Assembly (NCBI RefSeq): GCF_010378095.1
Contig: NZ_WNJL01000012.1
Span: 1-41,387, forward strand
From: Acidithiobacillus ferrianus
Lineage (GTDB): Bacteria; Pseudomonadota; Gammaproteobacteria; Acidithiobacillales; Acidithiobacillaceae
Direction: 5' to 3'
DNA: 41,387 bases
Every line of letters starts with the position of its first letter. Position 1 is the first letter of the stretch. The notes beneath the pieces were generated by a model. It ran no database searches and was not told where the DNA came from. It saw only the letters and a program-made list of their open reading frames with translations. A program made the position numbers and the translations under genes. Of the stretch, positions 16,802 through 24,932 are shown piece after piece.

Positions 16802-17067
16802 GAGAGCACCATGGATAACGTGATAAAATGCTCGGAATAATAGAAGCCATGCGGCAAAGTCATTCTATCGTTCCTGGTAAAGCCGATGTTGGTGGTGGGA
16901 CCTGCTGTGTAAAGCTGGGCATGGATTCCTCCAGTGGAAGGGATCAAGCCTTTGAGGGCCGCAAAGTTGAGCCAAAGACTATGTGCATTTAATCGAACTG
17001 ACCACCTGACCAAAGATATTATGTCCCTCGGATTAGGATTAATGGCGTCAAGAATATCCAATGTCAT
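16798..17067 (-). CDS. Small ORF coupled to regB (hypothetical)
   Basis: An 89-codon frame begins 9 bp after a lipoprotein gene and ends in an ATGA overlap with the regB start, as in translationally coupled operons. No domain, signal or membrane segment is recognised, and no good ribosome binding site precedes the ATG at 17067, so the true start could be internal. It could be a real protein or merely leader sequence. Confidence 0.35.
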   Translation of the reverse strand: MTLDILDAINPNPRDIISLVRWSVRLNAHSLWLNFAALKGLIPSTGGIHAQLYTAGPTTNIGFTRNDRMTLPHGFYYSEHFITLSMVLS

Positions 17068-17076
17068 GCGTTATTT

Positions 17077-17517
17077 TTATCTGCTATCGACGTCAATAGG
17101 GCATGACCGGCCAGAACTTGCGGGATATATTTCAGAGATCTTTATCCAACGCTCTCTATAGGTCATTTGTACTTTGACGATTGGCTTTCTTATCTTCACG
17201 ATCATGCCACACTGAGATTGATCACCGATTCTGATATGTTCGCGGAATTGCTGTGTCTCAGTGGATGGTTTATTATCTGAAGATGAGGATTTGTTGTCTT
17301 GTGTGTTTGTAATCCGATGTGTTTGATCAGATGTTTCAGTGTGAGTTGCAATGATCTTCTGAGAGACTTGAGGTTGTGCGGGAGAAATTTTTTTAATGTC
17401 TTGGTGTGACGCAATTCCTTCATAATAACTTGCTTGTCCTTTTCCCTCGGAAAAGGCGCAGCCAGAGAGTATCTGCGCGGCGATAAGTACGACGGTTAAC
17501 CTAGTTATTTTCATCAT
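17077..17517 (-). CDS. Lipoprotein upstream of regBA, unknown function
   Basis: This 146-residue precursor has a lipobox (ILSGC, Cys20 after MMKITRLTVVLIAAQ). A Ser/Thr/Gln/Asn-rich, probably unstructured stretch (about 35-95) leads to a C-terminal segment with a cysteine pair (QCGMIVKIRKP..; GRSCPID) that may form a disulfide-bonded domain. AAGGAAG lies before the ATG. Tight spacing to the small ORF and regB suggests one transcript, so it may be an envelope partner of the RegB sensor; that is inference. Confidence 0.7.
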   Translation of the reverse strand: MMKITRLTVVLIAAQILSGCAFSEGKGQASYYEGIASHQDIKKISPAQPQVSQKIIATHTETSDQTHRITNTQDNKSSSSDNKPSTETQQFREHIRIGDQSQCGMIVKIRKPIVKVQMTYRERWIKISEIYPASSGRSCPIDVDSR

Positions 17518-17763
17518 CTTTTCTTCCTTTAATGGGGATCATTTATTGTCTTTCCTGTCATTCTGGCCATGGTGATGTTTGTTTGACAGTTCGCGACGCG
17601 TTGGCGGTCCAAAAGCAAAATGTTACCACTTCGCATGATTCCAGATCGTGCCATGAAATCCTTTTGTTATCAATATGCCCCGACGTTTCTTCATTCCGTT
17701 GGGGCGTGTGCGGCTGTGAAGGGACGTAAGCGGCGAAGCAGACGGCTGTATGACCAAGTTTTT

Positions 17764-18693
17764 CTATCCATCCTCTGCGGCTAACGCGGCATCGACGGTG
17801 AGACGAGAGATGTGGGGTGCGAATATTTCGATGAAGTCATATAAATATTCACGCAAATAGGCATCCTTCCTCAAGGCAAGATATGTCGTGCTCGGTTCGA
17901 AAAGGTGGGCCGCATTAACAACACCTAAAGCAGGGTCTCGCGTCGGATCGTAGGCCATCTGTGCCATAATGCCGATACCAAGCCCAAGTTCTACATAGGT
18001 CTTGATCACGTCCGAATCGACCGCAGAGAGCACCACATCGGGTTTAAGGCCTCGCTCTGCGAACGCTTTATCGATCGCAGAGCGGCCAGCGAAGGTGGCA
18101 TCATACGTAACGATCGGGTAGGCGGCGACCTTTTCTAAGGTGAGAGGTCGCTCCTCCAGAATGGGATGACCGATAGGGGCAACAACAATACGATTCCATT
18201 GATAGCAGGGCAAGGCGACCAACCCGTTGTAAGAACTTATGGTTTCGGTAGCGATGGCAACGTCGGCGCCTCCGGTGGCTAACATTTCCGCGATTTGCGA
18301 GGGGTTGCCTTGGCGCAGTTGCAGCCGCACCTTGGGATAGCGCTCGGCAAACCTTTTGATTCCGGTGGGTAGCATGTAGCGGGCTTGGGTATGTGTGGTG
18401 GCGATTACTAGATTCCCGCAATCTCCGCGGGAAAATTGCTGCCCCATCTTGCGGATATTTTCGACATCACGTACCACCCGCTGCGCAAAATTATAGACTT
18501 GCTCGCCCGCAGCGGTCATTCCTGTTATCCGCTTGCCCATGCGAGCAAAGAGTTTTACGCCGAGCTCGTTTTCTAAAAGTTGGATCTGTTTGCTAACCCC
18601 CGGTTGCGATGTATACAAGGCCTCTGCAGCGGCAGACACATTGAAGTTCTGATGCACCACCGCGCAAATGAATCTTAGCTGCTGCAGGTTCAT
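17764..18693 (-). CDS. cysB: CysB-like LysR regulator (intact copy)
   Basis: This 309-residue LysR-type activator closely follows CysB: N-terminal winged helix (MNLQQLRFICAVVHQNFNVS..AEALYTSQPGVSKQI), linker helix, and effector domain with ATTHTQARYMLP and the ligand-site sequence TYDATFAGRS. CysB activates sulfate reduction genes when O-acetylserine (or its N-acetyl form) signals cysteine shortage. It lies about 9 kb from the cys operon, while a broken paralogue sits directly next to that operon, so this copy probably took over control. No cys gene is adjacent here. Confidence 0.88.
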   Translation of the reverse strand: MNLQQLRFICAVVHQNFNVSAAAEALYTSQPGVSKQIQLLENELGVKLFARMGKRITGMTAAGEQVYNFAQRVVRDVENIRKMGQQFSRGDCGNLVIATTHTQARYMLPTGIKRFAERYPKVRLQLRQGNPSQIAEMLATGGADVAIATETISSYNGLVALPCYQWNRIVVAPIGHPILEERPLTLEKVAAYPIVTYDATFAGRSAIDKAFAERGLKPDVVLSAVDSDVIKTYVELGLGIGIMAQMAYDPTRDPALGVVNAAHLFEPSTTYLALRKDAYLREYLYDFIEIFAPHISRLTVDAALAAEDG

Positions 18694-19033
18694 TTAGTTG
18701 TGCGGAAACCCGTGGCATTTATTCCGGGGAGGGATAGCGTGACAGGCACGACCTGCCCATTTCCCGCTTCTCCTTATGTCGGTGCTATCTTGGTGAAACT
18801 GCCCGCCGAACTGTACTGTCATACGGTCCCATGTAGCCTCCTATGTTCTTGCCCCGTGGCAGTGTTTGTCAAGGCAGACACCCGACGACTTCGTGGAAAA
18901 GTTGGTCTGGGTAGCAGGCGTAATCATCTTCGCCCATCAATGAATCGATCACAGCAATACTCTGGCTTCCACGCAGGTTCGCAGTCTGCGGATCTTGCTT
19001 GGATGGCTGGCTTGCACTACACGCTTGGTCTCG
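18694..19033. other. Spacer between cysB and porin gene
   Basis: A plus-strand frame of 126 codons spans it but has no ribosome binding site or protein-like composition and overlaps the porin gene. I see no motif beyond the likely upstream control region of cysB. Confidence 0.4.
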
Positions 19034-20158
19034 TTATGAGAATCGCGTGTGAAGGCGAAGAATACCGACTATGGCATTAGGGTATCTTGCGCTGGGATGG
19101 ACCACATATTGAAGATCTGCTTGCAGATACCAACGCGGGAAAAGCCGTGCTGAATAGTACCCTTCAAAGTCTGTTTCAGCATCAAATGATGCGCCCCGTA
19201 ACCAGGCCCGGGCCATGCCGAGACCCACACTATCGCCAGGCCGTATCGCCCAGAAGTGCCGCAAACGCAATCCAGCACCCATATACCAAGGTAGAATATT
19301 CAGTGGGTTAGGTGCCGCCTCGAGTTCCAGGAAGCTTCCCCAATCGATATCGTCCTGTTTCCAGCGGTACTCTCCCGTCGTGTAAAAACCGTTGGTGTCG
19401 TTGCCCAACCTCGTCCGATACTGCGGGAGTTGGCTATTCCGCCACCCGCCCACTTTCACGATGTATTTTCCGCCGCCTAAAGAGCCCGTCTGATCGGCTT
19501 CCAGCCAGATCATATTTCCTTGATGCGTGGGATTCTGGAAGGGATGAATGGCATCCCCCGCAAAGATACCCACCATACCCGTCCAACCGTCAGCACTATA
19601 ACTGCCCATCACCCCCAGACTGGAAAAAGGATACGAAGAAGCCCCTGGCACGTTGATGCCCATTGCTGCCCCGAATCCGTAAGAGACGTTCAGGAAATCA
19701 CTGGCCACGCCAGTGGCATCAAAATAATCATTGGCGCTGATGAGCCCCGCTCGTAGCGTGGCACGGCCTACGTTTTGCCGGTAATACAGTTTATAGAGTG
19801 CGCCTCGATTGAGGCCGGTGAAGGCATTAACCCCCTGGGTATCACCCACGTAGTTCTCCGGATTGCCGTTCTGGATGGCCAAGAACTCTGTGACAAGTCG
19901 CCCACCATTCCACCAACCCGCGTGCGCAGTATTGAAGGCAAAACCGGCTCTACCCGTAGCATTACCCACAGCGCCTGGGGCGATTCCCCCAGAAAAGTTC
20001 TCCAAACCCTCCAGACTAAGATGTAGATTCCAGGAAAAAGCCTTGTCGAAGTTGTCAGCCCATGTTGTGGAGATCGTTAGAAGAGCCGAGGTGAGCACCC
20101 CCAGACCAACCTTCCAGATAGGATAATGTTTACAGCAAGGGTTGTTTTTCCTGTGCAT
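19034..20158 (-). CDS. OprB-family outer-membrane porin
   Basis: This 374-residue protein has a signal sequence (cut near TWA-DNFD) and an aromatic, glycine-rich beta-barrel pattern. It begins with the OprB-like AFSWNLHLSLEGLENFSGGIAPG and FNTAHAGWWNGGRLVTEFLAIQNGN, and ends in alternating aromatic strands with a terminal Phe-Ser. OprB porins are carbohydrate-selective in pseudomonads; in a chemolithoautotroph the substrate is unknown. GGAGAAAG precedes the start. It stands alone, with the decayed beta-propeller gene upstream. Confidence 0.8.
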   Translation of the reverse strand: MHRKNNPCCKHYPIWKVGLGVLTSALLTISTTWADNFDKAFSWNLHLSLEGLENFSGGIAPGAVGNATGRAGFAFNTAHAGWWNGGRLVTEFLAIQNGNPENYVGDTQGVNAFTGLNRGALYKLYYRQNVGRATLRAGLISANDYFDATGVASDFLNVSYGFGAAMGINVPGASSYPFSSLGVMGSYSADGWTGMVGIFAGDAIHPFQNPTHQGNMIWLEADQTGSLGGGKYIVKVGGWRNSQLPQYRTRLGNDTNGFYTTGEYRWKQDDIDWGSFLELEAAPNPLNILPWYMGAGLRLRHFWAIRPGDSVGLGMARAWLRGASFDAETDFEGYYSARLFPRWYLQADLQYVVHPSARYPNAIVGILRLHTRFS

Positions 20159-20230
20159 ACGTTCTTTCTCCGTTGTCGGTCAATGGCTACAATCTTCCTG
20201 CCACCTGTGCCGATATAGACTCCCGTACCT

Positions 20231-20960
20231 TTAGGTGTCGGACTGGTAAACGATGTCTTTACTCAGATAATTCCATGCAGGGAGGCCGCTTTGCGCGTTG
20301 AATGCCATGATGCGGTGGTTATTACGCGTGAGAAAAGCGTGGCCGACTTTTTGCTGCCAGCGGACCTTCCCTGTGGTATCGAGAGCCCATAGACTTTGTG
20401 ATCTACAGAACCAAAAACAACCGCGTGCTTTGTTGTTACGGGTATAGTCAATCTGGAGCCATCTCCGATGAAAATCCATATCTATGGTTTGGAATATTTC
20501 CAATCAGATAAAAAGCATATAGGCTGTGGCCATCCATCTGCGCAAAAAGCAGATGACGTTCATAGTGCGTAAGATAACTGCATATGTACGCCGGTCGCTC
20601 ATGTCGGATGTGATCCCATATTAATTTGCCCGTTTTTACCTGAATGGCCCACAGATGATGGACGTTGCCCATATCAGGGGCCATCCAAACCTGACTTCTT
20701 CTTCCCAGGATGACGGGCGTTTGGACCGTTCCGCCGGTTGTGAACCACCAGAGTGTTTTCCCGTTTTTCGCCGCGAATACATGGATCCCCTTGGGTTGAG
20801 CCATATTGAAATAAATGGCGCCGTCGACTATCCGAGGGGGATGGTATATTGGTGCATGAACGTTTACCGACCGCTGCACTGGCACGGCAGCCGCGGCAGA
20901 TGAAACCATGGAGAGCGGAAATGAAATCGTTGTCGAAATGGCGGTGTGTCTGGACCGCAT
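20231..20960 (-). pseudogene. PQQ-like beta-propeller protein, frameshifted remnant
   Basis: The 5' part (170 codons from 20960) reads as an exported protein of PQQ-propeller repeats (IHVFAAKNGKTLWWFTTGG; HHLWAIQVKTGKLIWDH; HSLYAFYLIGNI). Its frame then ends, and later repeats appear in two other frames (VFGSVDHKVYGL; ALDTTGKVRWQQKVG; RIMAFNAQSGLPAWNY). At least two frameshifts are needed, and it is shorter than a full propeller. It could once have been a quinoprotein-like or tetrathionate hydrolase-like enzyme, but the subgroup cannot be told. Confidence 0.65.
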
Positions 20961-21448
20961 ATGAATACCTCTTTATGAGGATGGATGCTAATCAGAAAAC
21001 GATGACTATGCCGTGTGCAATGGATTGTGAATCTTACACTTTGCACGGTCCTTGTTAACTGCGGTAAATTGTCGCACCATTGTGTGGTAGTGATGACTTA
21101 CGGCGGTAAGCTAGATCTCTGTGTCAGGGCCGTCCTTGCTGGAGTGGGGACGGCCACAGACCGGGCTTGGGAAGTGGCCCCACTTCATGTATGAATGTCG
21201 AGGGTGGCGTGTCTTCCGGCGCACTGTTATTGGTAAGGAAGTTCTGTTGTCCGGTGGCGCGGGCGTGTGGCTCACACCTGTCGCCAGATAACGACTTGTC
21301 TTTGCGCCTAACAATATTGACAATGGGGCTTGACCTCAAGCGGAAGGGTAAGGTTATTTTGCAGATGGACAAGGATGGTTTACATCGAGGTTTGAGCTCT
21401 TGTTACCGCACATTTGCGGTTACCGTCGCACGGACAACGGGTTGATCT
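20961..21448. other. Non-coding stretch before the PsiE-like gene
   Basis: Short frames on both strands are without recognisable content. The only distinct element is a promoter-like sequence with an unusual 19-bp spacer near its right end. Confidence 0.4.
21330..21360 (+). promoter_or_regulatory. MerR-type promoter candidate (19-bp spacer)
   Basis: TTGACC (21330-21335) and TATTTT (21355-21360) are exactly 19 bp apart, the over-long spacing typical of promoters twisted open by MerR-family regulators. A weak dyad (ACCTC against AGGGT) lies across the spacer. It would drive the PsiE-like gene about 90 bp downstream. No merR gene is nearby. Confidence 0.3.
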
Positions 21449-21967
21449 GTGCGAGGACAAGAAGAAGGTGAAGCGCCATTGGGACTAAGAGAGCTTGTAG
21501 CTGGTGCCCGGGGTAGGACCCTACGTTTTTATGGCAAGCTCTTGGATCTTATTGTAGTCGCATTGATCTTTGTGATGTTGCTTACCTTGTTGGGGGCATT
21601 GGCCGGTTTGATCTATGATTTTGTGGTGGCAGCGAGCGCCTTGCGCGATGCGGCTGACGTCCATGGCCTCGCTCATATCCATGGGCTTGTGGAGAGTCTC
21701 GGACAGAGCTTGGTTATTGATGTCCTCTCCACCTTCGTCCTTATCGAGCTCTTCCGCACCTTTACGGATTATCTGGAGTTTCATCGTCTCCGTTTGCGAG
21801 TACTGGCCGAAGTGGGCATCGTTTTTGTCCTGCGTGAAATGTTCATTGGCCTTTACGCGCATCGTATGGATTCACCAGTGCTTTTGGCTATTGCGGCCCT
21901 GCTCGCGGTCCTGGTGGCGGCGCGAGTTGTCGCCGTTCAATTCCCGCCGCGGCACAACGAGGTCTAG
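21449..21967 (+). CDS. PsiE-like membrane protein
   Basis: This protein of about 172 residues has four hydrophobic helices (roughly 32-58, 84-105, 118-135, 143-160) and the pattern of the phosphate-starvation-inducible PsiE family: LIVVALIFVMLLTLLGALAGLIYD, then VLIELFRTFTDYLEFHRLRLRVLAEVGIVFVLREMFI. Function of the family is unclear. The start is uncertain: GTG 21449 keeps the full frame, while an in-frame TTG at 21479 follows GAAGGTG more closely. Confidence 0.65.
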   Translation: MRGQEEGEAPLGLRELVAGARGRTLRFYGKLLDLIVVALIFVMLLTLLGALAGLIYDFVVAASALRDAADVHGLAHIHGLVESLGQSLVIDVLSTFVLIELFRTFTDYLEFHRLRLRVLAEVGIVFVLREMFIGLYAHRMDSPVLLAIAALLAVLVAARVVAVQFPPRHNEV

Positions 21968-22252
21968 CCCCCTTCTTTGGGGTGGTGGGTTGTGGCATGT
22001 GAGAGTTGACAGCATGTAGCATGGGCACGACCATCAGGAGGTTGACATTCGGAAGGATAAGGATAGGGTTATAAGGAGGAAAGGGGGCTGTTGAGGCATC
22101 AGGTTGTTGTGATGCATGGGTTCTTTTGAGTACCACAACACCCTTTAGTGTCGAAGTGTATTGGGTGAGCGTGTCCGCTCGGTTGGCTCGCCTGTGTCGG
22201 CTTTGGTCGAGATGGATGGCGGTAAGTATATAATGGGCGTTGAGGTGTCTAT

Positions 22253-23221
22253 ATGAAGAGATTTCCTGTGAATATGATTACATGCATCAAAGGCCTTGTA
22301 GCCCATCAGATAATTACTGCGTCGGCAATATCTGTGGTGGTGTTGATGTATGCCGTTGGCATTTCCATGATGATGACAAAAGGGGGCGATGTCACATCAC
22401 TACTTTTGTACGTGAATCCTGTTGTTCTACTGACTGCCATGGTATTAATGGGGCAGTATCTTTATGCGTATGACAATCATGTCGTTAATGGGCGTGAACG
22501 TGTCGAGTGGCCGCAGTGGAAAATGTGGTCGTTCGTTGCCGGACTGTTTTTTATGGTGGTTCTGTGGAGCTCACCCATGAATTTTCTGATTCATAGATCT
22601 ATGACTCTTTATACCATAAAATTAATGGGAGAATTCGAGTTGGCGGCACCGCTTCTGGTATTTGGTATGCCCTCCAATATTTTTACTATTAACCATAACA
22701 CCAAATATCTGTATGGGCTTCTCAAATTTGCGCATCGTCCGGCGGTCACCAGTATCATTCTACTGTTTTTATTGGTTTTTTGGAGCATGTCAAATCAGAT
22801 GTATCTGGGGCTGAAGTCTGGCGTTTTATTCACGCTTTTGCCAGGGGCTTATCTTGCCGTGGGGATTCTCGTTTGGATGCAGTCTCTTAAGGTGTTCCCA
22901 TCGTTGCCCAACCTTCGTAACCACCTGCAAAAGGCGGTCTATGTATGGGCAACAGAGCTGGCCATGATGGGAATGGGCGGGATTTGGTTTTGGAGCGCCA
23001 CGAGTATGAATCCCATGCAGTCGTCCCATATGCTTTGGGGACTGACCCGGTTATCCGATCAGCACCTTGCTGGGTTATTCATGACGGCGCTATCATTGCC
23101 GACCATGTGTCTCGTGACGTGGCACTTTTGGCAATGGATGGAAGAAATTTTACATGATCCGGAAACGCGCCTTTATTCTGTGATCGACAACGAAAATGCG
23201 GCGTCTTCTAATCATCAATGA
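22253..23221 (+). CDS. CtaG-like polytopic membrane protein
   Basis: This 322-residue protein has about seven hydrophobic helices and resembles the caa3-type CtaG family (copper insertion or assembly of cytochrome oxidase) in MNFLIHRSMTLY..ELAAPLLVFGMPSN and the late SDQHLAGLFMTALSLPTMCL. The family's paired histidines before the AAPLL motif (HMxxH) are replaced by Tyr and Leu, so copper binding in the usual manner is unlikely. GAGG lies 7 bases before the ATG. No oxidase genes are in the window. Family assignment is by pattern recall and moderate. Confidence 0.55.
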   Translation: MKRFPVNMITCIKGLVAHQIITASAISVVVLMYAVGISMMMTKGGDVTSLLLYVNPVVLLTAMVLMGQYLYAYDNHVVNGRERVEWPQWKMWSFVAGLFFMVVLWSSPMNFLIHRSMTLYTIKLMGEFELAAPLLVFGMPSNIFTINHNTKYLYGLLKFAHRPAVTSIILLFLLVFWSMSNQMYLGLKSGVLFTLLPGAYLAVGILVWMQSLKVFPSLPNLRNHLQKAVYVWATELAMMGMGGIWFWSATSMNPMQSSHMLWGLTRLSDQHLAGLFMTALSLPTMCLVTWHFWQWMEEILHDPETRLYSVIDNENAASSNHQ

Positions 23222-23709
23222 ATGGACACACGTACCCTTTGTGCTTTCCTCCCAAAGGCACGTTGTTCAATGTCCTCTACCACCGCTGGTAGGGATGCCC
23301 TAGAGGGCCGTGCATGGTTTTGGTGGGATGGGCGTGTACTGCTTTCTACTTTGGTGTTCAAGTGCTATCAACATGCTCGTGTGCAAAGTGTCTTGAGCTT
23401 CTGCGCACTTGGTTGCACCAGGTTCCACAATTTGTCTCATCTACGCCCCCTTCGCGCTTTTTTCCTGACAACACCGGGCGTCACGGCGCGGGGCTGGAGT
23501 GGTGTTCTCCGGCGTGACCTTTAAAAACTCATCTCCCACGCCATGACGCCTTGCCCTCCGGAAACCACTGCCAAATCCTGGCTGTCCTCTTTACGCCGAA
23601 AGTTTTCCTACTATACTAAATTCGGGTGGCGGGCTGATGGTTCCATGTTTACCATCCAGGGAATAAGGATGACGTTATGTACCGAGCTAATGAATAATAA
23701 GGAGGTATT
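23222..23709. other. Non-coding stretch with promoter for the PepSY gene
   Basis: Frames of 60-100 codons here lack ribosome binding sites and coding character. The right end holds the promoter candidate described separately. Confidence 0.4.
23590..23617 (+). promoter_or_regulatory. Sigma-70 promoter candidate upstream of the PepSY gene
   Basis: TTTACG (23590-23595) and TATACT (23612-23617) are separated by 16 bp, about 92 bp before the start codon of the exported PepSY protein. The -10 matches five of six consensus bases. Confidence 0.4.
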
Positions 23710-24114
23710 ATGAAATCCACGTCACGCTATCTCGTTATCGCCATACTCGCCGGGACTCTCGGCCTGGGCAGCAGTGTCACCGCTTGGGCCTATGAGGGTC
23801 AGCAATACGCCAAAGAGGCGCGCATCAGTCCGGATAAGGCAGAAGCTATCGCTTTGAACGCCAGCAGGCCCTGTGGGTTTTCGTTGAGCAAAGGGTTTTT
23901 TCACCCTTTGCAGGCGCCTACGATCGCCAAACGAACATGCCCTCCGAATACTGGCAAGGTCACGGGCATGAAGCTGGAAAAAATCCCAGGCGGTAAGGGT
24001 CTACGTTATGTGGTGGACATTCGTCGTGAGGAACTTATGTATACCATTTACATCGATGCAAAAACTGAGAAACTCCTATACATATCGATTCGACCAGATA
24101 ACTCCAAGCGGTGA
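23710..24114 (+). CDS. Exported PepSY-domain-like protein
   Basis: This 134-residue secreted protein has a clear signal peptide (cut near AWA-YEGQ). The mature part opens with ARISPDKAEAIALNA and ends with GKVTGMKLEKIPGGKGLRYVVDIRREELMYTIYIDAKTEKLL, the helix-then-beta-sheet pattern of a PepSY domain, here with an insert of about 40 residues carrying two cysteines. PepSY proteins are periplasmic and often act as inhibitors or sensors. A near-perfect AAGGAGGT stands before the ATG, suggesting strong translation. Confidence 0.75.
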   Translation: MKSTSRYLVIAILAGTLGLGSSVTAWAYEGQQYAKEARISPDKAEAIALNASRPCGFSLSKGFFHPLQAPTIAKRTCPPNTGKVTGMKLEKIPGGKGLRYVVDIRREELMYTIYIDAKTEKLLYISIRPDNSKR

Positions 24115-24400
24115 TGAATTGTCGTAGGGTGCCAGTCAGCAGAGCGTTTCTGGATTGACGAAGACGGATCGACAAAATGTTTGTCATTATCTTTTGTGCC
24201 GGTTTCTGGGATAGGTTGTAGTAATCCTGACCCTGACGAATTGCGGAACCCTACGGTCTGCTTGCCTGTTGCAGTGTCTGTTTTGGTGCGGAGGTGTAGG
24301 GAGTCCGCACGCCAGGGAATATGTCGCAGCATTGGCGAGATACCTTTGGTGCCTCGGTGATGGTAACCAGGTAGCACTTTTGGTACCCGCTATCCTTAGT

Positions 24401-24784
24401 TTACTCCATCGCCGCGGCGCCAGGATGCTTCTCTTCGGCGGCTTTGTTAATGGCTTTTTTGAAGCACATGGCCTCGCGTTGCGCGAGTTCGGTCTCACCG
24501 TGCTGTTTCCAGATGACCAAGGTGGCGTCTTGAGCGGGATCATTCAAGGTCTTGGCCAACGCCATGAGGCCACCCAGAAGGAGGCCCTTATCTGTTTCAA
24601 GAAGCCCGGCGATCTCTATTAGGCCCCCGGCAAGGAATCGTTTATGGTTAATGCTTTTGCGGGCGGCGGTTCTTTTTTTGCGATCTTGTTTTTTGCGGAT
24701 GCCGATGAGGGTTTCTTGGGCTCTTTTAGCGGATTCCAGGGCAGCGAGGTATCGTGTTTCCGCTTTCTCTGCTTGAGAATTCAT
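24401..24784 (-). CDS. TraD-like conjugal transfer protein
   Basis: This 127-residue basic protein has a coiled-coil N-terminus (about 1-45) and a C-terminal segment like the small TraD family of conjugative plasmids (RFLAGGLIEIAGLLETDKGLLLGGLMALAKTLNDP..IWKQHGETEL). These proteins are found with relaxases in mobilisation regions; no relaxase was found here, so it may be a leftover of a larger transfer locus. The start at 24784 has GAGG upstream; the open frame extends 24 codons further without a signal. Confidence 0.65.
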   Translation of the reverse strand: MNSQAEKAETRYLAALESAKRAQETLIGIRKKQDRKKRTAARKSINHKRFLAGGLIEIAGLLETDKGLLLGGLMALAKTLNDPAQDATLVIWKQHGETELAQREAMCFKKAINKAAEEKHPGAAAME

Positions 24785-24932
24785 ATGATTTTCCTCGTTT
24801 TTTACGAAATGTGGACCTCTGCCGATGTCGAAACTTCTGTAACATATCGGCATCATCTCTAACCGGCACAGTATAGGGCAATCTAGAGAGGGGTGAGTCT
24901 GCCATGAGACCAGCGGAGTGGCGATTGGGGAT

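Noticed and set aside
18700..19080. 126-codon plus-strand frame between cysB and porin
   Set aside because: No ribosome binding site, odd amino-acid composition, and overlap with the well-supported porin gene.
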